Shown: positions 8,904-19,673, counted from the first letter of the stretch. The stretch: 64,000 bases of DNA from Aquimarina aggregata (GCF_001632745.1 NZ_LQRT01000046.1:496001-560000), one strand, 5' to 3'. The notes: generated by a model not told the origin, from the letters alone. Numbers and translations: made by a program.

Positions 8904-9332
8904 CTAGCTAGCGTCTTTAATTTCCTTTTTTAACTCCTTAATCATCTTCAATAAAGTTGTTTTTGATTCTGTATCTTCTATTATTTCGCCAAGAGATTCT
9001 TGTTTTTTAAAGGTATTAGCTATATTAAAATATGCTGTTTTTTTATATTCTAATCTTTTAAGATATTCACTTCGTTTTGCTATTTTCTGTATATCAAAAT
9101 CACCAAGACTTTTAAATGCTATTGTCTCGCCAACCATATTTCCATCGATACCTTCAAAAAGAACATTTACATTAGGCTTAAAATATTTAAATACCGCTTC
9201 TATATCCTTAAGTTGATAAGTCATCTCTGGTCTTAAGGGTGACACATCGGTCAACTTCTCTATTAACAATGTTCTATTTGGAGGGACTTCCTGAACTCCT
9301 TCTTTATTTTTAGAATCAAAATTGATTGCCAT
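8904..9332 (-). CDS. tssB: type VI sheath small subunit TssB, copy 2
   Basis: The protein has 142 residues and is paralogous to the TssB at 5388-5840. Matching features are VPPNRTLLIEKLTD, DIEAVFKYFKPNVNVLFEG and FKSLGDFDIQKIAKRSEYL. Its N-terminus is shorter and the C-terminal tail is more basic (KELKKEIKDAS). The pair's separate divergence suggests that TssB2 is matched to TssC2. The gene is transcribed away from tssH, with a 355-base divergent intergenic region. Confidence 0.9.
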   Translation of the reverse strand: MAINFDSKNKEGVQEVPPNRTLLIEKLTDVSPLRPEMTYQLKDIEAVFKYFKPNVNVLFEGIDGNMVGETIAFKSLGDFDIQKIAKRSEYLKRLEYKKTAYFNIANTFKKQESLGEIIEDTESKTTLLKMIKELKKEIKDAS

Positions 9333-9687
9333 GCTTTACTACTTTAATATTCTCTAAATATAATTGATTTGACCTAATAAAAATCCGTTATCTATAAAAT
9401 ATCTATCAACATATTTTAGTCGATTATTATTGTAAACGAATGAATTACCTAAGTTACTAAGCAATCTATTTTTACTTTGAAATGTACATGTAGAACTGAA
9501 ATCAATTCACTATTTTTAGTGGCAAAAAAGTTTTTTCATTTAAAAACAAGTTAAATCTCATCTCAAAGATTTAAAAATCAAATGACTAAAACAAAAACGT
9601 ATGGTTAATTTAGTAACAATCAAATAACTAAATTGTTTCCATATCATAAAAGTAGAAATTAATTTATTGATTCACACACCATCCACA
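9333..9687. other. divergent intergenic region tssB2/tssH
   Basis: The 355 bases must hold the promoters for both directions. It is very AT-rich; I could not identify a convincing consensus promoter or operator, and no small gene was seen. Confidence 0.5.
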
Positions 9688-12135
9688 ATGCAAGAAATAG
9701 ATAAAGCATTACATATTGCTACGCAAATTGCCACTGAATATCAACATGAAAATTATGGAGCTGCTCATCTCATAAAATCTGTTTTACATAAAGACTTTGC
9801 ACTAATGCGTTTCTTATTTAATAATGACATAGATGTTCATTTTATTGATGAATGGGCAGATGTTCATTTAGAAAGTTATCCAAAGCGATCGCATCACCAT
9901 AAAGATATCACTGCCGATACTTATGCAAATACTATTTTAGAAGAGGCTGAGGATGTAAAGTTAAAACTTAATAAGGACGAAGTAGATTTGTTATGCATTT
10001 TTATTGCTGCTATTACTCCAGGTGTGGGGTTTAGTTTTGATCAATTAAAATCTCTTCCGGTTTCGCATTCGCAATTAACCGCAACTCTTAGTAGTCAAAA
10101 ACCTGTATCGAAACTTAAGAATTCAAAAAATGAAAATTCCTCATTAGGAAATGAAAATTTAAGTAAGTTCACAACGAATAAAGTTACAGAGGCTACAGAA
10201 GGTAAATATGATTTTATTATCGGTAGAGATCGGGAATTAAAACAGATTTCTGAAATCTTAAACCGAAAGTCAAAACCCCATGTCATTATATTAGGTGAAT
10301 CAGGTGTTGGAAAGACTGCACTTATAGAATACTTTTCTGCCGCTATACATAATAAAAATATTGTGAGTAGTCTTCAAGAAGCTTCTATTTTTGAAATTAA
10401 TACCGCTTCATTATTATCTGGAGCCTCTTATAAAGGTGAAATTGAAGATCGAATACAAAATATCTTTAAAGAAGCTAGAGCCTATGAAAAGCCTATTATC
10501 TTTATTGATGATTTTCATACGCTTCTCGAAGATAAATCTTCTAATAAAAGTATAGCCAATAGCATTAAATCTGAACTTAATGCAGGTGCTGTTACACTAA
10601 TCGCAGCAACTACCTCTGAAAATTACAGAAAATTAATTGCTGTAGACGGCGCTTTGGAAAGAAGAATGGAAGCCATTCATATCGAAGAACCTAATGATGA
10701 GTTAGCCTATCGAATTTTAAAAAATAATGCCGAGATTTATACAGAGCATCATGACCTTTCAATTTCTGAAGAAGCCATAAAGGAAACAATACGGTTATCT
10801 AAACGCTATCTTAAAGAAAAAAGTCTTCCAGATTCGGCAATAGACTTAATCGATAGAACAATGTCTGCTATCAAAGTATCTCAACAATCGTTACCCGGCG
10901 ATATAGAAGCACTTAAAAAAGAGTTTGAAAGCTTACAAGTGGCATCTGAAAAAAAGTCTACAGAACAATTAATTGAAGAAATAGATTGGTTCTTTATATC
11001 ATTAACCAATAAAATAAGTCCAATTGTATTGGATCAATATCTAGACGAAAACCCTCTTGATCATAAAAGCTTAGATAAAAAGAAAGAAAGTATTATTGCC
11101 GTATTAAAAAAGATTAAAATACATGCCGAAAAAGATAAAAATGAAGTAACTGAAGAAGATCTTGCCGCTATGGTATCAACTATAACTGGGATTCCAGCAG
11201 GAAAAGTACAGACTCAAGAAAGAGAGCGTTTGCTTGAAATGGAAGATACCTTAAGAAAACGAGTGATCGGACAAGATATCGCAATCAAAACAGTTGCTGA
11301 TGCTATAGTTGAATCAAGATCTGGATTATCCAAACCCGGACAACCCATAGGTTCTTTCTTTTTCTCTGGTCCAACAGGAACAGGAAAAACTGAACTTGCA
11401 AAATCGTTAGCAGAATTTTTGTTTAATGATGAACATGCAATTATACGCTTTGATATGTCAGAGTTTAAAGAAGAACATTCTGCTGCATTATTATATGGCG
11501 CGCCTCCGGGTTATGTAGGGTATGAAGAAGGTGGTGTACTGGTAAACAAAATAAGAGAAAAACCATATTCGATTGTTCTTTTTGATGAAATCGAAAAAGC
11601 GCATCAGTCAGTTTTTGATGTTTTCTTACAGATATTAGACGAAGGAAAACTAAATGACCGTCTCGGAAAAGAAGGGGATTTTTCTAATGCTGTGATTTTA
11701 TTTACTTCTAATATTGGTTCTGACTTCATTTCAAAGACTATGGAAAAAGGAGAAGTACCAACATCTAATCAACTTACCGAGATTATGGCCGATTATTTCC
11801 GTCCTGAATTCCTAGGGCGTATTACAGAGATTGTTCCATTTGCCCCTATTTCTGAAAAAATAGCTGTTTCTATATTTAACCTTCATTTAAAGAAAGAATT
11901 ACTTAATATGGCAGAACGTCTAGGCATAACCTTAAGTATAGATGAAGAAACAAGAAAACATCTTGCACTTAATGGATTTTCTCCAACATATGGTGTTCGC
12001 CCGTTAAAAGGAGTGATACGAAACCAATTAAAAAGACCACTAGCTAAAATGATTATTTCTGATGCTATTAAACCACCACAGACAGTACAAGTAAAACTTA
12101 AAGATGAAACGATAACTTTCGTTCCCGAAGACTAG
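9688..12135 (+). CDS. tssH: type VI sheath-recycling AAA+ ATPase TssH (ClpV)
   Basis: This protein unfolds contracted sheath so that subunits can be reused. An ATG at 9688 (MQEIDKALHIATQIA) is preferred to an in-frame TTG at 9667, because it fits the first Clp-N helix and ATG is far commoner. Domains: a Clp-N domain (about 1-140); a first AAA+ module with Walker A GESGVGKT and an arginine pair in ALERRMEAI; a short middle region; a second AAA+ module with Walker A GPTGTGKT and Walker B IVLFDEIEKAH; and a C-terminal ClpB-D2 small domain (GFSPTYGVRPLKGVI). In the first module the Walker B reads FIDDFHTLL, with Asp where ClpB/ClpV proteins normally have Glu. There is one tssH for two tssBC pairs. 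Confidence 0.93.
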   Translation: MQEIDKALHIATQIATEYQHENYGAAHLIKSVLHKDFALMRFLFNNDIDVHFIDEWADVHLESYPKRSHHHKDITADTYANTILEEAEDVKLKLNKDEVDLLCIFIAAITPGVGFSFDQLKSLPVSHSQLTATLSSQKPVSKLKNSKNENSSLGNENLSKFTTNKVTEATEGKYDFIIGRDRELKQISEILNRKSKPHVIILGESGVGKTALIEYFSAAIHNKNIVSSLQEASIFEINTASLLSGASYKGEIEDRIQNIFKEARAYEKPIIFIDDFHTLLEDKSSNKSIANSIKSELNAGAVTLIAATTSENYRKLIAVDGALERRMEAIHIEEPNDELAYRILKNNAEIYTEHHDLSISEEAIKETIRLSKRYLKEKSLPDSAIDLIDRTMSAIKVSQQSLPGDIEALKKEFESLQVASEKKSTEQLIEEIDWFFISLTNKISPIVLDQYLDENPLDHKSLDKKKESIIAVLKKIKIHAEKDKNEVTEEDLAAMVSTITGIPAGKVQTQERERLLEMEDTLRKRVIGQDIAIKTVADAIVESRSGLSKPGQPIGSFFFSGPTGTGKTELAKSLAEFLFNDEHAIIRFDMSEFKEEHSAALLYGAPPGYVGYEEGGVLVNKIREKPYSIVLFDEIEKAHQSVFDVFLQILDEGKLNDRLGKEGDFSNAVILFTSNIGSDFISKTMEKGEVPTSNQLTEIMADYFRPEFLGRITEIVPFAPISEKIAVSIFNLHLKKELLNMAERLGITLSIDEETRKHLALNGFSPTYGVRPLKGVIRNQLKRPLAKMIISDAIKPPQTVQVKLKDETITFVPED

Positions 12136-12704
12136 TATGTCAATAAAGTATTTACTAATTTATAATTTGTTTTTTCTAAGTACGCACATAACAACGTATA
12201 CTTGAAAGAAAAAACCGATTGATTATGATAAAATACAACAAATCATGTTTTAGTTTTTTTACACATTACAAACACCTAATAAACAAATAAGTATATTAAA
12301 TTAAGGTTGCTTAAATTTATAAATATCAAGAACATTACCTTGTAACACATTACCCTTTTTTGTAAATTTAAAAAGCAAAAGTAAATCCTCTAATCAAGGA
12401 TTTATTTTTGTTTTATATCTATAATTTTAAAAAGTAATATGGTGATGTTGCAGCAAACTTAATATACATACTCTATAGAAAAGTTCAGACGATATCTTAT
12501 TCTATAGCTGTCTAAAAAGAGATAATAATATTAATAATTTACCAAAAAGTTGAATACTACTTATATCATACCTACGTTTATTTTAACTGAAGGTTCTGGG
12601 TATAAACAGATAAAGTGTTCTATATTCATATAATCATTTCAAGTATATTGGGAATTACAACGCATACGGAAGACATTTTTCTTAATTTTTAAGCATCTTT
12701 ATAT
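12136..12704. other. intergenic region between tssH and vgrG1
   Basis: The 569 bases hold no convincing gene. A small hairpin AAATCCT/AGGATTT at about 12383-12403, followed by a T-rich stretch, could be a weak terminator for tssH. The rest must contain the vgrG1 promoter, which I could not pinpoint. Confidence 0.5.
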
Positions 12705-14567
12705 ATGGCTACAAATACAAACGTACAAATCTATATAGGAAATAAATCTATACCTGTATTTAAAAGCTTAGTACTACATCAAGAAATAGATGCGCATCAT
12801 GATTTTGAACTCATCTGCAGAAAAGACGTTTTAGAAAATACTACTTCAGAATTTTCTGGTGAAAGCATTAATTTTCTCGGAGAAATTTTCTTGTTACAAA
12901 TTGAATCCGTCAATGGGTTTTCTGACAATGAAATCTTAGAATTTAAAGGTATTGTAACCTCTATAAATACCGTAAAAGGATTTTATCAAAAAACAGGAGA
13001 TCTAATACACATTCTAGGAAAAAGTTCTAGTATTATTACCGATGATGGTCCACATTACGCATCTCATCAAGAGATTGATCTTTCTGAAATTTTAGAAAAA
13101 ACTTTTCAAGGATATAATCAAAAGGCATTACAATTTCAATTTTCGCCAAAAAAATTAGCTCCAATACACTATAGTGTACAGCAAGAAGAAAGTTCTTTTG
13201 AATATGCAAGTAGATTGGCAGCTCAACATGGAGAATGGTTTTACTATAATGGGACTCAATTAATTTTCGGAAAACCAGAACAAAAAGATCCAGTTACCCT
13301 AAAATACGGTTATGACCTCTTAGAATTATCAACGCATTTAGAAACGATCCCTAACAGCTTCAAATATTTCACTAATGACTATTTAAATGACACTTTTCAC
13401 GAGGTCAAAACAAAAGAAATAACTTCTAACATTAAGGGTTTAAATACTATCGTTAGCAAAAAAAGTGCGCAATTATATCATAAAGAAACACAGGTTTTTG
13501 TGCGGGCTCATGATGACCCCCAAATGAAATCAAGAATTGATGAGCAAGTATATCAACAAAAGCAAGCTGCCGAGATCAATCAAGTAAAAGTAAAAGGAAG
13601 AAGTAGTAACCCGGCTATTCATATCGGTAGTATCGTACAGATAGAGGGAGAAGTATCCTCTTACGGTAATTACAGAATTACTAAAGTAACGCATACTTGT
13701 AAAGAAAATGGTAGGTATGAAAACATATTCGAAGGAGTTACAGCTAGTATAGATGCATACCCAAAGACCTCGTTAGAAGCATTTCCTAAAAGCAAATCAC
13801 AAACAGCAGTGGTTGTAGACAATGTTGACCCAGAAGGAATGGGGCGTGTAAAAATTCAATATGCATGGCAAAAAGAATCAGGAGAAACGTCTCCTTGGAT
13901 ACGACAGGCGAGTCTTGCAGGAGGACCAGGACAAGGAATGTACTTTGTGCCAGAAAAAGGAGATGAAGTTATTGTAGGTCATGAAGGAGGAAATGCAGAA
14001 TCACCTATTGTACAAGGAAGTGTAACCAACGCGTCATCTGTACCAGAGAGTTTTAAAAGTGGTAACAATCATTTAAAAGCTATAAAAACACGAAGTGGGA
14101 ATCAAGTAACGCTTAATGATGCCGATGGAAGTGTCACTATAGCCGACCCTAGTGGCAATACTATAATTATGGGAGGTAATGGAGAGATTACTATCAATGC
14201 GCCTAATAAGATTACCTTCTCCTCTACCAATATTGCGATTGAAGCTAGTAATAATGTGACTGTGAATGCAGGAAGTAATATTAATGCAAGTGCTAGCAGT
14301 ACATTTAACACAAGTTCTGGTGGCAGTACTATTATTAATGCCGGAAGTAGTCTAAGAGCCAGTGCTAAATCAACAGCATCGTTAAAAGGGAAATCTGCAC
14401 GAATTTCGGGTAAACATGTTTCCATTACTGCATCAGTTATGGCCAATATACAAGCAACAATTGCTCTAAGTTTAGCTGCTCTTGGTATAGGAGTAGTTGG
14501 ATCACAAACAAAAATAGTTGGAAAAGACAATTGTTCGGTTAAAGGAAGTAAGGTTACTGTTAATTAA
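12705..14567 (+). CDS. vgrG: type VI spike protein TssI (VgrG), copy 1
   Basis: The protein has 620 residues and forms the trimeric spike at the tube tip. Order: gp27-like N-terminal domain (about 1-330; VQIYIGNKSIPVFKSLVLHQEIDAHH, and IHYSVQQEESSFEYASRLAAQHGEW in the middle), an OB-fold gp5-like domain (about 360-450; TAVVVDNVDPEGMGRVKIQYAWQ, PEKGDEVIVGHEGGNAESP), and a C-terminal beta-helix of repeated N/S-rich strands (IEASNNVTVNAGSNINASASS). The C-terminus ends in a short glycine-rich tail. The PAAR-like/RHS toxin gene starts seven bases later, so this spike most likely carries that toxin. Confidence 0.94.
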   Translation: MATNTNVQIYIGNKSIPVFKSLVLHQEIDAHHDFELICRKDVLENTTSEFSGESINFLGEIFLLQIESVNGFSDNEILEFKGIVTSINTVKGFYQKTGDLIHILGKSSSIITDDGPHYASHQEIDLSEILEKTFQGYNQKALQFQFSPKKLAPIHYSVQQEESSFEYASRLAAQHGEWFYYNGTQLIFGKPEQKDPVTLKYGYDLLELSTHLETIPNSFKYFTNDYLNDTFHEVKTKEITSNIKGLNTIVSKKSAQLYHKETQVFVRAHDDPQMKSRIDEQVYQQKQAAEINQVKVKGRSSNPAIHIGSIVQIEGEVSSYGNYRITKVTHTCKENGRYENIFEGVTASIDAYPKTSLEAFPKSKSQTAVVVDNVDPEGMGRVKIQYAWQKESGETSPWIRQASLAGGPGQGMYFVPEKGDEVIVGHEGGNAESPIVQGSVTNASSVPESFKSGNNHLKAIKTRSGNQVTLNDADGSVTIADPSGNTIIMGGNGEITINAPNKITFSSTNIAIEASNNVTVNAGSNINASASSTFNTSSGGSTIINAGSSLRASAKSTASLKGKSARISGKHVSITASVMANIQATIALSLAALGIGVVGSQTKIVGKDNCSVKGSKVTVN

Positions 14568-14574
14568 GAGGAGA

Positions 14575-17500
14575 ATGGCACGAAAATATGTATTAAATGG
14601 AGAAGAAGTAACTTGTAGTTATGGCGTAGGAATTTCTGAAATCGTTGTTGTAAAACCTCTAAATGTATCTGTACTAGACGAACAAATTGCTACAGAAAAA
14701 AACTGCATTGTAAAAAGATTTGAAAGCTGTACATGCCCTGCTAACTATTCTAAAACATGTTTTCCCATAGTAAAAAAATGGGAAAAAGACAGCCTTACTG
14801 ATACTGTGAGCAGTGAATCAGGAAAATTTTTGATTACACCCAGTCAAGCTATTTGCGAAATGTATAAAGGAGTGATTAAAGTGGAAACCACGGAAGATCT
14901 AGACGGTACAGAATGTAAAGATCCATCTGCCAATCAGGAAAATTCAAAAGACAAAAACACAGGAGCTCAAAAATCAAGTTCTAGTACTAATTCGAATACT
15001 CCCCAAGGTGCAGGAGAAAAATCTAACGATCCAAATGAAAAATCAGAAGAGGAGTTAAGAGCTGAGATTCGCAGAAAATTAGAGTCTGGTGAAGATATGA
15101 CTGAGGAATTGACATTGCTAGCCAATAAAAAAACTGAGCGAGATAAAAAATTTGAAGAAGATACTTTAGCCTCGGCACAAAAGAAAATCGATGAAGGAGA
15201 AGAAGTAAAATTACTTTCAGCTGAAGAACAAAAAAGAAACTTTGAAAATAATCAAAAACTAATTGATAAAGCAAAAAAAGATGCAGATGATCTAGAGACT
15301 AAAGTAAAAAACACTGATGCTACACCATACCTAGAAGAATTGTATTCAAGAGAAGAAATGAAATCTTTTGAGGAGAAATTTAAAGAAAATATAAAACTAT
15401 TTGGTGAAGATCTGGCAAGGCATTCAAATCCAGTCGATATCGCAAAGAACACGTTTCACTACTTTACAGGAGTTGGAGGACAAGTATGGGATGACGCTAA
15501 GGCTAGTTTTAACACTTTATTTGCTATGGGAATGGCCGCCGACGATGTTGCGGTGTTATTGTATGAAAGACATCCTGCTTACTTGGCGTATCTCTACAAC
15601 AAAAAAGATAAAACAGATTATATCAATCAGATAGCCAAAAATAAAGTAGTTGATGAACAAATTAGTTTAGCTGTTGGTAAATGGGTGGAAAAACAAAAAA
15701 ACTTACCAGAAAACATTGTGAATTCTGTAGGCAAAACACATGATGAGATATTAGCAGCTACCACCGATCAGGCTATGCATAAGTTTGGGCGATCTGTAGT
15801 GCAAGTGATTGGTGTTGGTAAAAAAGCAAAGGCTATTGGGCAAATTTTTAATAAGAAATTCTGGACAAGTCTAAACTTAAAGACAAGTGCCAAGAATTAT
15901 GTTGCTGGTAAAGTTTTTGGTGAGATGGCCGCTAAATATCCTATTGCCAGAGATGTAATGAAGATCACTTCAAAATACGCTAATGCTAAAGACAAGGCTT
16001 TAGCCAGTAAAAAAGCATTGAGAGAACTTAAGGCTCTTGGTAAAAGGATCAATAATGGGACTGTAGCTCCTATGTTTAATGAAAGTCAAAAAACAAGTAC
16101 TTCAACAAAGAAACCTCAGACAGATCAACAAACAGACCCAAATAAAAAACCTACAACACCGCAAAAAACTACTGGAACTGCACAAAGTACTAAGCAAAAA
16201 ACGGTTGGTGATCCTGTAGATGTAGTTACTGGCACAGTAATTAACGATTATATAGATTTTGAAATTCCAGGAATTATTCCCCTGGAATGGAAAAGAATAT
16301 GGTACTCAGATTCTGCATATCAAGGCCCCTTAGGGTATGGATGCCATCATAGCTATGATATTCAGTTAGTACAAAGACCTGATGATCTATTACTAACACT
16401 ACAAGATGGTCGACCTGCCTTCTTTCCTAAATTATCAAAAGATAGTATTTCAACCTATAATGTCACAGAACAATTAACGCTTACTTTAATAGAAAATAAT
16501 AAGTATGAATTGTTTGATCATCAAAAACAACTCACCTTTGCTCTTGAAAATAGATCGGGAGTATATCGCCCCACCAAATTGTTCAACACAGACGGTATTA
16601 CTGTTCAATTTCAATACATCAATTCAACATTACATCGAATAATTGATACCGCCGGACGTGTTATCAAATTACATACTGATCAAAAGGATCGTATAATAAA
16701 AATTACACTTCACCATAAATCCAAAGATAAAACATTGGTAAATTATGGATATAATGAAGCAGGTGATATGATTTCCATGACGGATCCCTTAGGACAATCT
16801 ACTCTTGCTAAATTCAAAAACCATTTGATGGTTTCTAAAACCGATCGTAACGGTTATACTTATTATTGGGATTATGACAAATTTCAAACTGGAGCAAAGT
16901 GTATTCATACATGGGGAGAAGGTGGAATGTTAGAGTATATTATTACCTACGGAAAAGAATATAATACCGTAACCAATGCTTTGGGACATCAATCTATTTA
17001 CTATTACGAAGGAAACTTAGCTACAAAAATTATAGACCCTCTTGGTGGTGAAATCATAAATGAATATAATGAGGATCAAAATCTGGTTAATTTCACCGAT
17101 GAAGAAGGGCTTCAAACGCAATATGAGTATGACAATAGAGGAAATATAATTGAAATAAAGTCCCCTGATGCTTCATCTATAGGATATGTTTTTGATGATA
17201 AAGGCAGATTACAATTAAAAAAACTTCCAGAAGGTGGACAACTTATCAAATCATATAAAAATAATCGTTTAGACACCATTGTTTCCCCTGATGGAATGAT
17301 GACTTCTTTTGCATATAATGACAAAGGATTAATATCTACAGTTTTTGATAATCAAGATAATGAAACTCACCTCTTTTATGATGAGGACCACAATCTTATG
17401 CAAATACAACTTCCCAACGGAGCTGTTTCTTCATGGGAGTATGATGAGTGGGGACAGTGTATTGCCGCCATTAACCCAGAACAACATAAACAACAATTTC

Positions 17501-19665
17501 ATTATGACATATTAGGACGGGTAACTCAAGTAAGATTACCGGATAATAATAAAATAAAGTTGAAATATGATGGTTATGAGCAGATTATTGAAGCTATTGA
17601 TAATCAACGTACAGTAAAATTTGAATACACCCCCGTTGGAAGTCTAAAAACAAGAGAAGAAAATGGTAGAAAAGTATATTTTGGATATAATAAAGAAGAT
17701 CAACTTAGTTCAATAATTAATGAAAAGGGAGAATCTTATCAGTTTACCAGAAATGCTAAAGGTGATATTATTAAAGAACAAGGGTATGACGATATCACAC
17801 GTCATTTCTTACGCGATAAAGCAGGGAAAATTATAAGAGTAAATCGCCCAAACGATAAATTTAGCATTTACGAATATAATAATGGAGGGAAAATTTCTAG
17901 ATTAGAACATTATGATGGTAGCTGGGCTACTTATGGATATAATAATGATGGGCTATTAGTAGAGGCTATTAATCACAATAGCCGTATAAAAATCGATCGT
18001 GATGATGCGGGTAGAATCATATCAGAAAAACAAGATGACAATAGTATTACCAGTATATATGGTGAATTAGGACTACGTACAGGGATTAAAAGTAGCTTGG
18101 GTGCCAACATCTCTTTTGAGCATTCGGCTATTGGCGAAGGCACAAAAACAGTAGCAAAAACTGGAAACAGCGCCCCTTGGGAAGCCAGCTATAAGTATAA
18201 TAGCCTGGGTATGGAAACAGAACGTATTCTTTCTGGTGGTGTGATAAGTTCTTGGAGTTATGATACTGCAGGGAGACCACTACAACAAAAGGTAATCAAT
18301 CATCGCGGAGAACAACGAAATCGTTCCTACCAATGGGATGTTAATGATAAACTAAAAAAGATTCATAATAATCTAACCGGTAGAACTGTTCGATTTACAT
18401 ATGATGATTTTAATAATCTAGCTTCTTCACAATACGAAGATGGTAGTTATGATTATAAACTTCCAGATAAAGTAGGAAATATTTATCGCTCAAAAGATCA
18501 GCAAGATCGAGAATACGGTAAAAATGGTAAGCTTTTAAAAACAAAGACTTCAACTTATACCTATGATGAAGAAGGAAACTTGATAGAAAAAAACACTTCA
18601 AAAGGAACTTGGAGATATCAATGGGATGCTAGTGGTATGTTACAAAGTGTCTTAAAGCCTGATAAAACCAAAATACTATTTGAGTATGACGCTTTAGGAA
18701 GGCGTACTGCTAAAATTGAAGATGTTACATTAAAATCAGAACACAATAGACCAAGCACCATTACTCGTTTTCTATGGGATGGCAATATACCATTACATGA
18801 ATGGAAATATGACTTAAAAGATAGACCTAAAACTATTGTAGATACATCAGGAAAAATCTCTAAAGATGGTACAGAACCTGTGCAAGGATTAATTACCTGG
18901 GTTTTTGATCAAGGTACATTTAGACCATCTGCTAAAATTACTGAAGAGGATACTTATTCGATTATTACCGATCATTTGGGAACACCCATAGAGATGTACA
19001 ATTGCAAAGGAGAGAAAACTTGGCAAGCAGAATATGATATGTATGGAAAAGTTCGTAAACTTGCTATTGGTTCATTAGCTGATTGCCCATTTAGATTTCA
19101 AGGGCAATATGAAGATCTTGAAACGGGATTGTACAACAATCGTTTTAGGTATTATGACCCAGAAACAGGGACTTATATATCACAGGACCCAATACGACTA
19201 GGAGGAAGTAATCCTAATTTTTATGCCTATACTCATGATACTAATGATTTTGTGGATGTTTTTGGGTTAGCAGAAAAAAAACGAACAGTTCTAAAAGAAA
19301 ATCAAAAGGATTCAGTCAAATCTGAGAGTGAAGTTAGAGATAGATTAGAGAAACAGTATGATGATAATCATGAAATTTTAGAAAAGCCTAGAATATATAT
19401 AAATGGTCAGTATACAGATAAAGGAAACCAAAAATATACGGTACCTGATTATATGATCATTAACAAAAAGACTAGTGATATTGTTGATGTAGTTGATGCA
19501 AAAAATGGTTTCGCTAATTTTACTACAAATCAAAAATTATTTTATCAATATGGAGGATATTTCAATGGGTCGTCAAGGAGTAGTACCTTACCAAAAGGTA
19601 GCGGAACAACAGATTTATCACCAAATAGTTTGAGAATAGTGCGAACAGATGTAGGTTCAGAATAA
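14575..19665 (+). CDS. PAAR-like (DUF4280) / RHS polymorphic toxin with C-terminal nuclease-like domain
   Basis: The ATG at 14575 has AAGAGGAG just upstream, giving 1696 residues; an upstream in-frame TTG at 14518 would overlap vgrG1 and is unlikely. Residues 1-105 form a cysteine-containing PAAR-like DUF4280 domain that caps VgrG. About 150-260 is a charged, coiled-coil-prone segment. The RHS shell begins near GDPVDVVTGTVINDY (about residue 545) and runs through many YD repeats to RFRYYDPETGTYISQDPIRLGG and FYAYTHDTNDFVDVFGLA (about 1550-1567). The final ~129 residues are the toxin. They contain VPDYMI with Asp1625 and VVDAKNG with Asp1641-Ala-Lys1643, matching the spacing of a PD-(D/E)xK nuclease core. 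The nuclease assignment is an inference. The following gene is its likely immunity protein. Confidence 0.9.
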   Translation: MARKYVLNGEEVTCSYGVGISEIVVVKPLNVSVLDEQIATEKNCIVKRFESCTCPANYSKTCFPIVKKWEKDSLTDTVSSESGKFLITPSQAICEMYKGVIKVETTEDLDGTECKDPSANQENSKDKNTGAQKSSSSTNSNTPQGAGEKSNDPNEKSEEELRAEIRRKLESGEDMTEELTLLANKKTERDKKFEEDTLASAQKKIDEGEEVKLLSAEEQKRNFENNQKLIDKAKKDADDLETKVKNTDATPYLEELYSREEMKSFEEKFKENIKLFGEDLARHSNPVDIAKNTFHYFTGVGGQVWDDAKASFNTLFAMGMAADDVAVLLYERHPAYLAYLYNKKDKTDYINQIAKNKVVDEQISLAVGKWVEKQKNLPENIVNSVGKTHDEILAATTDQAMHKFGRSVVQVIGVGKKAKAIGQIFNKKFWTSLNLKTSAKNYVAGKVFGEMAAKYPIARDVMKITSKYANAKDKALASKKALRELKALGKRINNGTVAPMFNESQKTSTSTKKPQTDQQTDPNKKPTTPQKTTGTAQSTKQKTVGDPVDVVTGTVINDYIDFEIPGIIPLEWKRIWYSDSAYQGPLGYGCHHSYDIQLVQRPDDLLLTLQDGRPAFFPKLSKDSISTYNVTEQLTLTLIENNKYELFDHQKQLTFALENRSGVYRPTKLFNTDGITVQFQYINSTLHRIIDTAGRVIKLHTDQKDRIIKITLHHKSKDKTLVNYGYNEAGDMISMTDPLGQSTLAKFKNHLMVSKTDRNGYTYYWDYDKFQTGAKCIHTWGEGGMLEYIITYGKEYNTVTNALGHQSIYYYEGNLATKIIDPLGGEIINEYNEDQNLVNFTDEEGLQTQYEYDNRGNIIEIKSPDASSIGYVFDDKGRLQLKKLPEGGQLIKSYKNNRLDTIVSPDGMMTSFAYNDKGLISTVFDNQDNETHLFYDEDHNLMQIQLPNGAVSSWEYDEWGQCIAAINPEQHKQQFHYDILGRVTQVRLPDNNKIKLKYDGYEQIIEAIDNQRTVKFEYTPVGSLKTREENGRKVYFGYNKEDQLSSIINEKGESYQFTRNAKGDIIKEQGYDDITRHFLRDKAGKIIRVNRPNDKFSIYEYNNGGKISRLEHYDGSWATYGYNNDGLLVEAINHNSRIKIDRDDAGRIISEKQDDNSITSIYGELGLRTGIKSSLGANISFEHSAIGEGTKTVAKTGNSAPWEASYKYNSLGMETERILSGGVISSWSYDTAGRPLQQKVINHRGEQRNRSYQWDVNDKLKKIHNNLTGRTVRFTYDDFNNLASSQYEDGSYDYKLPDKVGNIYRSKDQQDREYGKNGKLLKTKTSTYTYDEEGNLIEKNTSKGTWRYQWDASGMLQSVLKPDKTKILFEYDALGRRTAKIEDVTLKSEHNRPSTITRFLWDGNIPLHEWKYDLKDRPKTIVDTSGKISKDGTEPVQGLITWVFDQGTFRPSAKITEEDTYSIITDHLGTPIEMYNCKGEKTWQAEYDMYGKVRKLAIGSLADCPFRFQGQYEDLETGLYNNRFRYYDPETGTYISQDPIRLGGSNPNFYAYTHDTNDFVDVFGLAEKKRTVLKENQKDSVKSESEVRDRLEKQYDDNHEILEKPRIYINGQYTDKGNQKYTVPDYMIINKKTSDIVDVVDAKNGFANFTTNQKLFYQYGGYFNGSSRSSTLPKGSGTTDLSPNSLRIVRTDVGSE

Positions 19666-19673
19666 CTACAATT

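Noticed and set aside
14102-14530. 142-codon antisense frame opposite vgrG1
   Set aside because: It mirrors the repetitive beta-helix coding sequence of vgrG1; the hydrophobic Leu/Ile/Pro repeats are a by-product of the Asn/Ser/Gly repeats on the coding strand.
14518-14574. Upstream TTG start for the RHS toxin gene
   Set aside because: It would overlap vgrG1 by 50 bases; the ATG at 14575 has a good ribosome-binding site and begins exactly with the PAAR-like domain.
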